Origin: a virus
Length of the DNA stretch: 20,782 nucleotides
Direction: 5' to 3' (one strand)
IMG/VR virus record: IMGVR_UViG_3300008012_000251
Coordinates: 1 to 20,782 of that record
This document shows, piece by piece, positions 13,368-20,412 of this stretch. The notes beneath the pieces are model-generated. The model was not told the origin of the DNA. It did not search any database and was given only the letters and a program-made list of their open reading frames with translations. The position numbers were made by a program, and so were the translations under genes. Position 1 is the stretch's first letter. Every line of letters begins with the position of its first letter.

Positions 13368-14352
13368 CGAGGCGTTGGGTCAGGAGCTCAATGGCTTCCT
13401 TGAGGTTGTTGGAGGCATCGGTCCAGGTCATCGAAGAATGAACGCGCCGCGCCCCCCTTAGTGCTCTCTTGCTCCACTTCGGATAAGCCTTCACAACCTG
13501 TGCCATTGATCGGGCTAGGTCTACCCTGTCAGCAAGAGCAGCATGGAAGATTTCCCCGTCTGAGGATTTTGTCTCGACCATCTCAAAATCAGAGTAAAGG
13601 GCATCATCCTTGAGGAACTCTGGTGGTGCTGAGTGTTGTACCGTTATGACCGGGAGGCCAGAGGCAAGGGCCTCCAGGTGGCAGAGTCCAAAGCCTTCCC
13701 CGAAAGAAGGGAGAACGGCGCAATGGCTCTCTCCAACCAAAGCAGACATTTCCTCGGCAGGGAGAAAACGAGAGTCAAAGGTCACAGAATTGGACAGTTG
13801 AGAAACCTTCCCCTCGCCCTTCGGGTCTGTTGTCTTGATGGTCAGGTGGCACCAGTCTTGACCCTGAAAAGCCAAATCCCAAGCCCGAATGACGGGACTT
13901 GCCCCCTTCCTTCCGTTTGGGGCTCCTACCCAGAGAAACCTGAACTTCTCTCGGGGGTCAAAACTCCGGGGGGTTATGGGATGCTTGGCCGGGTCAAAGC
14001 CAAGGGGAGAAATAGCGGTTGGAACGTCCCACCTTGCCGCAACCGGGGCAAGGATTCGATCACAGAACCTAGAAGGAACAATCTGACCAGAGGCGCCGCC
14101 ATAGATGAAAGGGTCTTCATGGTAGGAAGGGGCTGGGTCTGTTTCGCACATTGTAAAGAGGAAATTCCTTTTGCTTGGGACCGGCTTGAAGACTTGTGGG
14201 TTGCAGAAATGAATTGCAACCTCTGCGTCTTCGGTGAGAGTGACTTCCGGGTCCTTCTCTAGTGCCTTGAAAAGGGAAGAAGACGCATACTGGTAACCAA
14301 GAGCGTTCCCAAAGAGGCTAACTTCTCGGTATCCTCGGAAGTCTAGCCTCAA
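13360..14352 (-). CDS. Family 4 (GT-B) glycosyltransferase
   Basis: A 330-aa GT4-type enzyme with a TTG start at 14352 preceded by GGGGA. The second Rossmann domain is clear: FRFLWVGAPNGRKGASPVIRAW (about 138-158), CHLTIKTT, then CAVLPSFGEGFGLCHLEALASGLPVI (about 211-236) with the E-x7-E pair E219 and E227 typical of retaining GT4 enzymes. The N-terminal domain (LFTMCETDPAP, GQIVPSRFCDRIL) looks like the acceptor-binding half seen in short GT4 proteins. It lies immediately after the 77-aa gene and overlaps the GT2 gene. Together they could build a disaccharide-type decoration. Confidence 0.9.
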   Translation of the reverse strand: MRLDFRGYREVSLFGNALGYQYASSSLFKALEKDPEVTLTEDAEVAIHFCNPQVFKPVPSKRNFLFTMCETDPAPSYHEDPFIYGGASGQIVPSRFCDRILAPVAARWDVPTAISPLGFDPAKHPITPRSFDPREKFRFLWVGAPNGRKGASPVIRAWDLAFQGQDWCHLTIKTTDPKGEGKVSQLSNSVTFDSRFLPAEEMSALVGESHCAVLPSFGEGFGLCHLEALASGLPVITVQHSAPPEFLKDDALYSDFEMVETKSSDGEIFHAALADRVDLARSMAQVVKAYPKWSKRALRGARRVHSSMTWTDASNNLKEAIELLTQRLDD

Positions 14353-14586
14353 TCAAAATCCCCGCACCACATAACCAAGACCGTTGGCAGGTTGTAGGGG
14401 AGGTTCGGTGGAGGTGAGGGGCTCCCCAGTTGCCAACTCAGCCTTGCCCCAATCGATCAATTGCCGGGCTTCGATGTGGCTAACTTCTACAACCGAGCCA
14501 GTCCGAAGGATTCCTCTTCCAATGATCGGGCAGGGTCCCAAGAGTTTGATCCTTTGCCCAATCCTCCCAAAATTGCTCTTCATCAT
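14353..14586 (-). CDS. Small hypothetical protein, 77 aa
   Basis: ATG 14586 with an AGGAGG site 8 nt before it; the stop is 1 nt before the GT4 start. Residues 12-50 read IKLLGPCPIIGRGILRTGSVVEVSHIEARQLIDWGKAELA, a beta-hairpin plus helix pattern ('~Gd.vevs..eA.~LI..G~A') common in short phage proteins encoded near capsid and connector genes. The C-terminal ~25 residues are Pro-rich and probably disordered. Function unknown. It follows a terminator-like hairpin, so its expression may depend on read-through. Confidence 0.72.
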   Translation of the reverse strand: MMKSNFGRIGQRIKLLGPCPIIGRGILRTGSVVEVSHIEARQLIDWGKAELATGEPLTSTEPPLQPANGLGYVVRGF

Positions 14587-14616
14587 GATATTTCCCTCCT
14601 TTTAGGGACTTAACAC

Positions 14617-14645
14617 AAAAGAGGCGCCCCGCAAAGGGCGCCTCT
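14617..14645 (-). terminator. Terminator/attenuator hairpin after the head protease
   Basis: Minus strand AGAGGCGCCC pairs with GGGCGCCTCT over a 6-nt loop (14645-14620), followed by TTTTGTGTT. The stem is perfect, the U-tract short. A weaker hairpin (GGCG/CGCC around GAAA) lies just upstream at about 14652-14667. Confidence 0.75.
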
Positions 14646-14682
14646 GATGTTACGCCGAAAGGCGCGTCTCTCTTTTGCGTTG

Positions 14683-16506
14683 TTACTTCTTGAACAGGGC
14701 CAGCAAGTACCCGGCTTCAAGTTCCTCTGCTACTCGCTCAAGGATATCATCCTCTTCCCCATCGACGTTTTCGGTGCCCTCAATTTCCTCAGTCGCTTCA
14801 GGGGCCTCCTCAGTCGCTTCAGGGGCCTCCTCAACCTCGATGGCCTCGGGGGCTTCTCTCTTCACAATTTCAACGGCCTCTTCGGCCTCGGGGGCCTCTT
14901 CGGCTCTTCCGTCCCCCTCATCAAGAATGCCTTTTGTCAATTCTCGGCAGTCCCCAAGGAGTTTGTAAACCTCTTTGATTCTCTCGGCCCTGCCCTTTGA
15001 GATCTTCTTTCCAACCCTTTCAAGAGTCTCCTCCTCGGGGGCTTCCTCCAGGTCCTGACTTCGGGATTCCTCTTCAGGGGCCTCTGCGGTCTGATCTTCT
15101 TCTTCCTCTTCTCCGTAACCCATGCACATGGCCGAGACTGCATCAGCAACCATCACAATCTCTTTGCAGATCTCTCGGATATGCTCCGAATGGTCAACCG
15201 CTTCTGTCTCCTCATCTTCCTCGGTAACCTCGGACTCTTCCATCATTTCCGAAAGTTGGGAGTAATAGCCCATAAGGGATTGAAGCAACCGCCCGAGATC
15301 CTCAACAAAGCCCATGTCTGAATCTTCTTCTGGGAGGTCATCCTCTGGCTCTTCTTCATGTTCATCCCTGCCATGCGCCTCTGGGGCTTCGGCAGTTTCA
15401 ACCGCCTTGACCTCCTCGACCGTCTCGACCGTCTCGACCGTCTCGACCGTCTCGACCATCTCGGGGGCTTCTCGCTCCTCTTCGTCAATCCTTTTCATTC
15501 GCTCCACAATTTCTCCGGCCCATCTCTGACCGGGATCTCCTCCCCAGAGAGCCCAAGCAATGCGCCCGGCGCTGGGATATCCGTCTTCCCCTACGTTGAA
15601 CCCTTCAGCGCCCTTGTCTGCTTCATGTCGCGCAAAGTAGGACGCCATTCTCTTGACGGTATCAAGAGAGAGATTCACCCGATTCTTCAAGTCTCTGGCC
15701 CGAGCAACACCCACTTCGGTTCCGCCCTTGCCGGTTTCTGATCTCCATTCAAGGCCCCGCTCGGCCTCTTCGGCCATTGCCTTGGTGGGCTTTGTGTCGA
15801 TCTCAACTCCTTTGTACCTAGCCCGAAGTTCCGAATTGACCTTTGCCAAATCCCTAGAAGACCCGTGGTCGAGGACGTAAGCAATGCCCCGGGAGTTGCT
15901 CTCAATCGCCCGGGCATCGAAATCTCCAATCTTCTCATAGGGAATCAACCCCCTCTGGGCTGCAACCATCAAGGCGTCAGGGTCGGCGGGAATATTGACA
16001 GCCGAAACTTCAAGGAGCTCGCTCTCAATGAAGTCCCATCCAATTTGGTTGCCGTCTTCATTAAGGAGAGGCTCCGCTCTCAGGGGTGTCCACCCAATCG
16101 AGACCGCTGAGAGATGGTCCTCCTTGTAAAGGGTATAAATCATGTCCGCGAAGGGATGGGAGGCAAACTCAACATCAATAATCATTGCGCTCCCCCCGTC
16201 TTCAATCTTCTCAAAGTCAATGTTCCTGACTGAGCCAATTGCCGGGATGCTTTCAGGCCCACTGTCATGGGACCAAAGAAACCGAGGGTTTTTGAGGAAG
16301 TTGTCAAGTTGCCAACCGTCATTTCTGACCTTGTTGCCATCTCTCTTGATTCCATCGGTGGACGCAACAAACCGCACCCGGCGGCTCTCTCCTTCTTCCA
16401 CCTCTCTAACACTTCCGAGGTTGCTCCTGCGGATAAGGACGGGGCGCCCATCTTCCAGGTCTTGGGAGAGGTTGCCACTGGGCTTGGTTGTTCTGTTGTT
16501 GTCCAT
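14683..16506 (-). CDS. HK97-type head protease with scaffold-like tail
   Basis: A 607-aa protein, far longer than the ~200 aa of a simple prohead protease. Residues 40-180 match the S78 family: FLWSHDSGPESIPAIG (H80), LSAVSIGW (S136) and ELLEVSAVNIPADPDAL, the usual strand before the protease end. Residues 255-335 (GVARARDLKNRVNLSLDTVKRM, FARHEADK, PSAGRIAWALWGGDPGQRWA) form a second conserved Trp-rich module seen beside phage head proteins. From about 345 the chain is very acidic, with tandem VET and EEAPEAT repeats and helices, as expected of a fused scaffold or delta domain, ending in LLALFKK. The protease would mature the procapsid and digest its own scaffold. ATG 16506 follows AAGGAG, 1 nt after the portal stop. 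No capsid protein follows. Confidence 0.85.
   Translation of the reverse strand: MDNNRTTKPSGNLSQDLEDGRPVLIRRSNLGSVREVEEGESRRVRFVASTDGIKRDGNKVRNDGWQLDNFLKNPRFLWSHDSGPESIPAIGSVRNIDFEKIEDGGSAMIIDVEFASHPFADMIYTLYKEDHLSAVSIGWTPLRAEPLLNEDGNQIGWDFIESELLEVSAVNIPADPDALMVAAQRGLIPYEKIGDFDARAIESNSRGIAYVLDHGSSRDLAKVNSELRARYKGVEIDTKPTKAMAEEAERGLEWRSETGKGGTEVGVARARDLKNRVNLSLDTVKRMASYFARHEADKGAEGFNVGEDGYPSAGRIAWALWGGDPGQRWAGEIVERMKRIDEEEREAPEMVETVETVETVETVEEVKAVETAEAPEAHGRDEHEEEPEDDLPEEDSDMGFVEDLGRLLQSLMGYYSQLSEMMEESEVTEEDEETEAVDHSEHIREICKEIVMVADAVSAMCMGYGEEEEEDQTAEAPEEESRSQDLEEAPEEETLERVGKKISKGRAERIKEVYKLLGDCRELTKGILDEGDGRAEEAPEAEEAVEIVKREAPEAIEVEEAPEATEEAPEATEEIEGTENVDGEEDDILERVAEELEAGYLLALFKK
14790..14831. 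repeat. 21-nt tandem repeat in the protease tail
   Basis: Two perfect copies of a 21-nt unit, encoding the seven-residue motif EEAPEAT on the minus strand. Degenerate EAPE motifs recur through the acidic tail, suggesting repeated local duplication. Confidence 0.9.
15415..15459. repeat. 9-nt tandem repeat in the protease linker
   Basis: Five head-to-tail copies of CTCGACCGT (last copy one base different) encode a Val-Glu-Thr run between the Trp-rich module and the acidic tail. The unit is three codons, so copy-number changes keep the frame. Confidence 0.92.
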
Positions 16507-16507
16507 G

Positions 16508-19135
16508 TTAACTCCTTCGCACAGGTCGGGTGGAGCACCGACAGTTGATGATTTCTTCTGGCTTGCCGCCAGCGTCTAAGGGACCCCGTAACCCATTTGA
16601 GAAGGTCTCTCCTATCGAAACAACCTCCCCGTCGATTTGATGGGTTCTCCTAACTCTTGCGTCCCCAGCCGAGAGCCATTCAATCTGAGAAACCCCGGCA
16701 TCTTCAAAGGCTTCAATCTGGGAGAGGCTTGCAGCAATGCCTGACTCGGTGCGGGCAATCACCCTCGACCTCCCGGTTGAGATAGTGCCCGAAAAAGCCT
16801 TCTTCACTCTTGAAATAGAGTCCGCTAGGTTGCTCCCAGCAGTATAGGAAGCAACCATTGAGTCCATTACGGACTTTTTGACCGATTCCGAGATGATGTC
16901 CCAATAAGGGACTCGGGAACGGTAAAAAGCATCAGAGAGAAGAGGAAGCCTCTTGGCGTTCTTCGGGTTTGGATATCCGGCAGCAACTGCAATTGACGTG
17001 CCAAGTTGATAACCAGACTCATAGCCCCCAATGACTATTGAGCTAACAGCAGAGGAAAGAACGACAGAGGCAAGAATCCCATCCACTTCTTTAAGGTCTT
17101 CGTCTGTGAGGGTCTGGTCTTCCAATGCCCTAGTCCCCGGAGAACTGGCAAGGGACTTGACAATCTTGTTGAGAAGTTTGTAGTGGAACCCTCGAATTGC
17201 CTTGAAGAGCTTGCTCTCTAGCGGGTAAAGGGCCTCTTCCATCTCTCGGGACAGTTCTGCCCTCCACTCGGGAAGTTGCCACTCTCCATCTTGCCCGATG
17301 TAGTCAGACCGAAGCCGTCCCTTCAACACCGAGACCCCATCGGCAATGTCAAAGACTCTGAGGGACCCAGAAACAAACTCTTCCTTAGAGCAGACAACCG
17401 AAGAGAGAACCCCATCCTCTTCCTTGAACTCTCCCCCTCTGATTTGATTGTCCAAACACCACCGCTTTGCATCCTCCAGGTCCCACTTGGAACTCTTGAA
17501 GTCTACGCTGTGAAGGTGAAGCCCCCGGTCTTCTTCCTCTGGTAGGGATGAAGAGAAACCCGGCGCCTGAACAATCGGGTCAACGTCATAGTCCGAAAGG
17601 AGGATCTCAACGTCTTCAGGCTCAATGCCGATGTTCTTGAGAAGAACCCGAGCCTGTGATGTTGTGATCCCCTTTCCGATTCGGTCTAGGACCGCAATGA
17701 CCCTTGCGGGGTCATGCTCTTCTTCTCTCCCAAAGGACTCTTCTTCTGGGTCTTCTTCCTCGGGGGCCTCTGGAAGGGTGACCTCCTCGGGGGTCTCTTC
17801 GGTGTTCCATGCGTCAATGACTGCCTTCTCGGGGATCAAGCCGGAAGGGACAAGTCTAACGTCCCCTTCGGGGGTGTTCTCCATCCCGAGATCAAACTTG
17901 AGGTTCACCTCATTCCGGGTATATCCAAGGTTGATATAGCCTTGCGCATTGTCGATCTTCTCGGAAAAGGAGTCTTGCAAGGAGTCAACCGCTGAGAAAT
18001 CAAATTTGACTTCAATGTCAAATTGAGAAACCGAGGTCAACCCTTCCGTCAAGACCTCCTGAATGTCAATCGCATTGGGTCCAATGTTTGTGGCGTGTAA
18101 AAGTTTCCACTGAACCTTGAGGCCCGCATCTGACAGACCGGAGTTCTCATATTCATTGAGAACCATGAGAGGCACATTCAAAGCCCGTGCGATCTCCTGA
18201 AGGTTGATCTTCCTTGCTTCACTCCATTGGATATCTCGGGCCGAGATTCCAAGGGAGTCATACTGGAAGTTAGAAGAGAGAACGGCAACCCCTTCGGGGG
18301 AGGTTCCGGCGCCGCCATAAGTATTCAACCACTGTTGCCGGACAATTTCCGCGTCAACCTCATCAAAAGGCCCGTCTCCCGTCCACCTGAGAACTCCCGA
18401 AGGAACCCCGGCGTTGGCTAGGACGTTCTTGTTGTAGATGGACGCTGCAAGGTCTGTGTCCAAAGCCATACTCACAACCCGCAAGGGGGAGACCCCCAAG
18501 ATGGCTGAAGCCGGGTTTACCCCATAGGGGAAATGGAGGATTCTGTTTCGGGGAATGATCTTGGCCTTGTCACTGCCTTCGGGGGAATATCTCCACCCGG
18601 TCAAGTCATAACCACCACTATCCCCGAAGACCGGCGCCATGGTCGAGGGGTAGAGAGGCAAGAGGGCGCGGGGATATCCGAGGGAGTTGGGGCTATCAAT
18701 GAAGACGTAAGCGTTCCCGTGGAGGATTTGATGGGCCGAAATAGTCTTCACAAACTGGGATTGTCTTTGGAGGTTGTTGGGTCGGTCAAGGAGAACCTGG
18801 AGGGGTGAGTTGGGTTGTGCAACTCCAGCCTTGTAAACTCTAAGCGGTGCCTGTGATAGTTGCTGGCCGATGATCTGAATTCCCCGGAAGACTGCCGGGT
18901 TCTGAAGATAAGGATTGGTTACCTCGACCGTTTGGCCGGTGGCGCCGCCCATCCCCGCAAGAATTGCCGAGATGTGAGCAGAAGCAGACCTCTCCTTCTT
19001 CGCACCCACCAAGGCGGTCTTCTTTGAGGCAATCTTCCTAGAAGCCGCCTTCTTTGAAGCAGTCTTCTTTACCCCTACAGGGGCGGGGCGCTTAGATGCG
19101 GCTTCCCCTGTCTTTGGGGTTGTTTTTCTCGGCAA
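16508..19135 (-). CDS. HK97-family portal fused to MuF/SPP1 gp7-like domain
   Basis: An 875-aa protein, about twice a usual portal. Residues 1-50 are Lys/Ala/Ser-rich (KKTASKKAASRKIASKK), like a histone H1 tail. Residues 72-440 are the portal: NPYLQNPAVFRGIQIIGQQLSQAPLRVY, ILHGNAYVFID, NRILHFPYG, GVSPLRVVSMALD, the IQWSEARKINLQEIARALNVP helix, and LGYTRNEVNLKFDL. An acidic linker (445-475) follows, then an unassigned domain (about 538-608). Residues 740-870 match MuF/SPP1 gp7: ARTESGIAAS, DARVRRTHQIDG and the final NCRC. Portals form the dodecameric DNA gate; MuF-type proteins enter the capsid and help assembly or ejection. The TTG start at 19135 follows GGAG at 7 nt, about 30 nt after a likely transcription start. 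The basic tail may bind packaged DNA, which is inference. Confidence 0.9.
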   Translation of the reverse strand: MPRKTTPKTGEAASKRPAPVGVKKTASKKAASRKIASKKTALVGAKKERSASAHISAILAGMGGATGQTVEVTNPYLQNPAVFRGIQIIGQQLSQAPLRVYKAGVAQPNSPLQVLLDRPNNLQRQSQFVKTISAHQILHGNAYVFIDSPNSLGYPRALLPLYPSTMAPVFGDSGGYDLTGWRYSPEGSDKAKIIPRNRILHFPYGVNPASAILGVSPLRVVSMALDTDLAASIYNKNVLANAGVPSGVLRWTGDGPFDEVDAEIVRQQWLNTYGGAGTSPEGVAVLSSNFQYDSLGISARDIQWSEARKINLQEIARALNVPLMVLNEYENSGLSDAGLKVQWKLLHATNIGPNAIDIQEVLTEGLTSVSQFDIEVKFDFSAVDSLQDSFSEKIDNAQGYINLGYTRNEVNLKFDLGMENTPEGDVRLVPSGLIPEKAVIDAWNTEETPEEVTLPEAPEEEDPEEESFGREEEHDPARVIAVLDRIGKGITTSQARVLLKNIGIEPEDVEILLSDYDVDPIVQAPGFSSSLPEEEDRGLHLHSVDFKSSKWDLEDAKRWCLDNQIRGGEFKEEDGVLSSVVCSKEEFVSGSLRVFDIADGVSVLKGRLRSDYIGQDGEWQLPEWRAELSREMEEALYPLESKLFKAIRGFHYKLLNKIVKSLASSPGTRALEDQTLTDEDLKEVDGILASVVLSSAVSSIVIGGYESGYQLGTSIAVAAGYPNPKNAKRLPLLSDAFYRSRVPYWDIISESVKKSVMDSMVASYTAGSNLADSISRVKKAFSGTISTGRSRVIARTESGIAASLSQIEAFEDAGVSQIEWLSAGDARVRRTHQIDGEVVSIGETFSNGLRGPLDAGGKPEEIINCRCSTRPVRRS

Positions 19136-19170
19136 TAAGAATCTCCACAGCCAACAGGGGCTTTCTGTTG

Positions 19171-19176
19171 ATTATA
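19171..19176 (-). promoter_or_regulatory. Candidate promoter -10 box for the portal operon
   Basis: Minus strand TGTATAAT, a perfect -10 hexamer, between the upstream terminator and the portal. No good -35 lies 16-18 nt upstream because the hairpin stem occupies that place, so it may need an activator or a phage factor. Confidence 0.5.
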
Positions 19177-19190
19177 CACCAAAAATGCAA

Positions 19191-19223
19191 GAAACCCCCG
19201 AGGGACCATCCCCCGGGGGTTTC
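19191..19223 (-). terminator. Terminator hairpin before the portal operon
   Basis: GAAACCCCCG pairs with CGGGGGTTTC (19191-19200 with 19214-19223), with a further GGG/CCC inside. On the minus strand it is followed by TTGCATTTTT. The stem is strong but the U-rich tract is interrupted, so some read-through is possible. The hairpin is symmetrical enough to act on either strand. Confidence 0.68.
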
Positions 19224-19330
19224 ATTGCGCCGATCTTAAAGGGAAGACAAGCAAGCCCTTTGGGTGGCAAACGAAGAGTTAAACCCAAAGAACCCCGGCA
19301 GAGTCTTTGTAGCTAGCGAGGCCCATGAAG

Positions 19331-19666
19331 TCAACGGCAAACTTTTTCCTCTTCTGGAATATGGACTTTTGCAATCTGCAAGAGGTAACGCTCCTCTGGG
19401 GTAAGGTACTTGTGAGTTTTGTGGACAGAACTCCACCGATACCGGCGCCCCCACCCCCTGGATTCACATTTATCAAGAAAGCCACCCATTTGGCCCATTT
19501 CTTCGGTATCGAGACGAAAAACGCCATGACCAAAGAGGCCCGCGTCAACGTCGATCAAGGGGACTCGGGAAATCACCAGAGTCAAAACAAATTCTGTGTT
19601 GACTGCTGGGTCAATCTTTCTGAGGAGGGCATCCCTAGCCTCTAGGAAGTCGATAACCTGACCCAT
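19331..19666 (-). CDS. Hypothetical protein, 111 aa
   Basis: ATG 19666 preceded by GGCAAGG. A helical N-terminus (VIDFLEARDALLRKI) leads to a hydrophobic strand pair (TEFVLTLVISRVPLIDV), then a Gly-rich stretch and a charged helix (TPEERYLLQIAKVH). One cysteine in DKCESRGWGRRYRW. No family recognised, no membrane segment. It sits upstream of the portal, where small terminase or packaging-related genes are often found, but no helix-turn-helix is evident. The 19224-19330 stretch after it holds only frames of 15-31 codons that I do not call. Confidence 0.72.
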   Translation of the reverse strand: MGQVIDFLEARDALLRKIDPAVNTEFVLTLVISRVPLIDVDAGLFGHGVFRLDTEEMGQMGGFLDKCESRGWGRRYRWSSVHKTHKYLTPEERYLLQIAKVHIPEEEKVCR

Positions 19667-19691
19667 GACCCTTGCCTCAGTCTATCACATT

Positions 19692-20000
19692 TCAAAGGGA
19701 AGGGTCCGAGGCACTCCGGGCCATACAGGACAAGACCGCAGAAACATCGATCGAGACAATTGCAGCGGTTAGGGTCTTGACCACATTTTCAAAGTCTTCA
19801 CCATGACTCTCCCGAATTGACTTCCTGTAAAGGTTTGAAATCAACCCATAGTGTCGAAAGAGGAAACTGGTGAAAGGCAACCTTGGGGCATACTTCTCGG
19901 GGTTGACCAAGAAACTCCACGCTGGGATTCCCAGAGACTCTAGGTGGTGGAGGTCATTCCTAACTTTATTCTCGGTTTCGACCCAGGCCCGATATTTCAT
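19692..20000 (-). CDS. Hypothetical protein, 102 aa
   Basis: The start is ATG 20000, which overlaps the stop of the 49-aa membrane gene (ATGA). A GTG 16 codons upstream is in frame but would overlap that gene almost fully. The product is mainly helical: YRAWVETENKVRNDLHHLESLG, then PAWSFLVNPEKYAPRLPF and a C-terminal amphipathic helix (FENVVKTLTAAIVSIDVSAVLSCM) that is hydrophobic enough to pack or touch a membrane but is not a clear TM. No family recognised. Confidence 0.68.
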   Translation of the reverse strand: MKYRAWVETENKVRNDLHHLESLGIPAWSFLVNPEKYAPRLPFTSFLFRHYGLISNLYRKSIRESHGEDFENVVKTLTAAIVSIDVSAVLSCMARSASDPSL

Positions 20001-20146
20001 GGGCAGAAACCAGAAATGGATTCCCTCAAGAGTTCGGCAACCTTCCACAGTCCGAAGGGAAGCATTAGGAGACTGGAGAACGCTAGAATCTTGGCCCAGG
20101 TGCCGGGCCTCTTCCTTGTCATTTGTCTAGGGTCTGACTGGAACAT
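19997..20146 (-). CDS. Tiny membrane protein, 49 aa
   Basis: ATG 20146 overlaps the stop of the 88-aa gene (TGATG) and follows AAGGAG at 5 nt, a strong site. It stops at 19997 with an ATGA overlap to the next gene. The N-terminus is basic (RQMTRKRPGTWAK), then one hydrophobic helix (ILAFSSLLMLPFGLWKVAELL) and a short polar end. The charge layout predicts the N-terminus inside. A pinholin-like or superinfection-related role is possible; nothing confirms it. It fills an otherwise empty 145-nt stretch. Confidence 0.65.
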   Translation of the reverse strand: MFQSDPRQMTRKRPGTWAKILAFSSLLMLPFGLWKVAELLRESISGFCP

Positions 20147-20412
20147 CAAAACTCCTTTAGGCTGTGCGTTGGGTAGGGAACCGAGGTGTCTCTAAACTTC
20201 AAGTCTTCGGGAAGGTCGAAGATTTCCCCAGAGAGGCGTTCAAATATATCAACGGCAGTCTCTAGGTCAAACCTAGCGTGTTGAAGATCTTGCCACATCT
20301 GCAAGTTTGCGTTCCCACAGCAGACCTCTTCAAGGAGGGCTTCAACCTCGGCGCCTACAATTGCAATGCGGTGCTTTGCCGCTTCAATGCGGGCCTTTTC
20401 AGTCCTGTCCAC
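20146..20412 (-). CDS. Hypothetical helical protein, 88 aa
   Basis: GTG 20412 overlaps the preceding stop (TAGTG) and follows GAGGGG. Residues 1-60 are almost entirely helical and rich in Ala, Glu and Arg (RTEKARIEAAKHRIAIVGAEVEALLEEV, then MWQDLQHARFDLETAVDIFERL), which suggests a coiled-coil or helical hairpin, with a CC pair at the turn. The C-terminal 25 residues are loop-like. Family unknown; such proteins can be structural adaptors or inhibitors. Confidence 0.68.
   Translation of the reverse strand: MDRTEKARIEAAKHRIAIVGAEVEALLEEVCCGNANLQMWQDLQHARFDLETAVDIFERLSGEIFDLPEDLKFRDTSVPYPTHSLKEF

Noticed and set aside
14720-14760. TATCCT hexamer inside the protease gene
   Set aside because: No TTGACC-like -35 at a proper distance, and it lies within coding sequence.
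15415-15459. Direct repeats as a CRISPR or minisatellite array
   Set aside because: The units are 9 nt, without spacers, in frame inside the protease gene.
14647-15741. Several long plus-strand frames opposite the head protease
   Set aside because: They mirror the biased Glu/Ala-rich and VET repeat codons on the minus strand, have Ser/Leu-Gly low-complexity products and no ribosome sites.
19224-19330. Short minus-strand frames (31 aa from TTG 19335, 15 aa from ATG 19323)
   Set aside because: Poor ribosome spacing and no recognisable composition; the stretch is treated as non-coding apart from the hairpin next to it.
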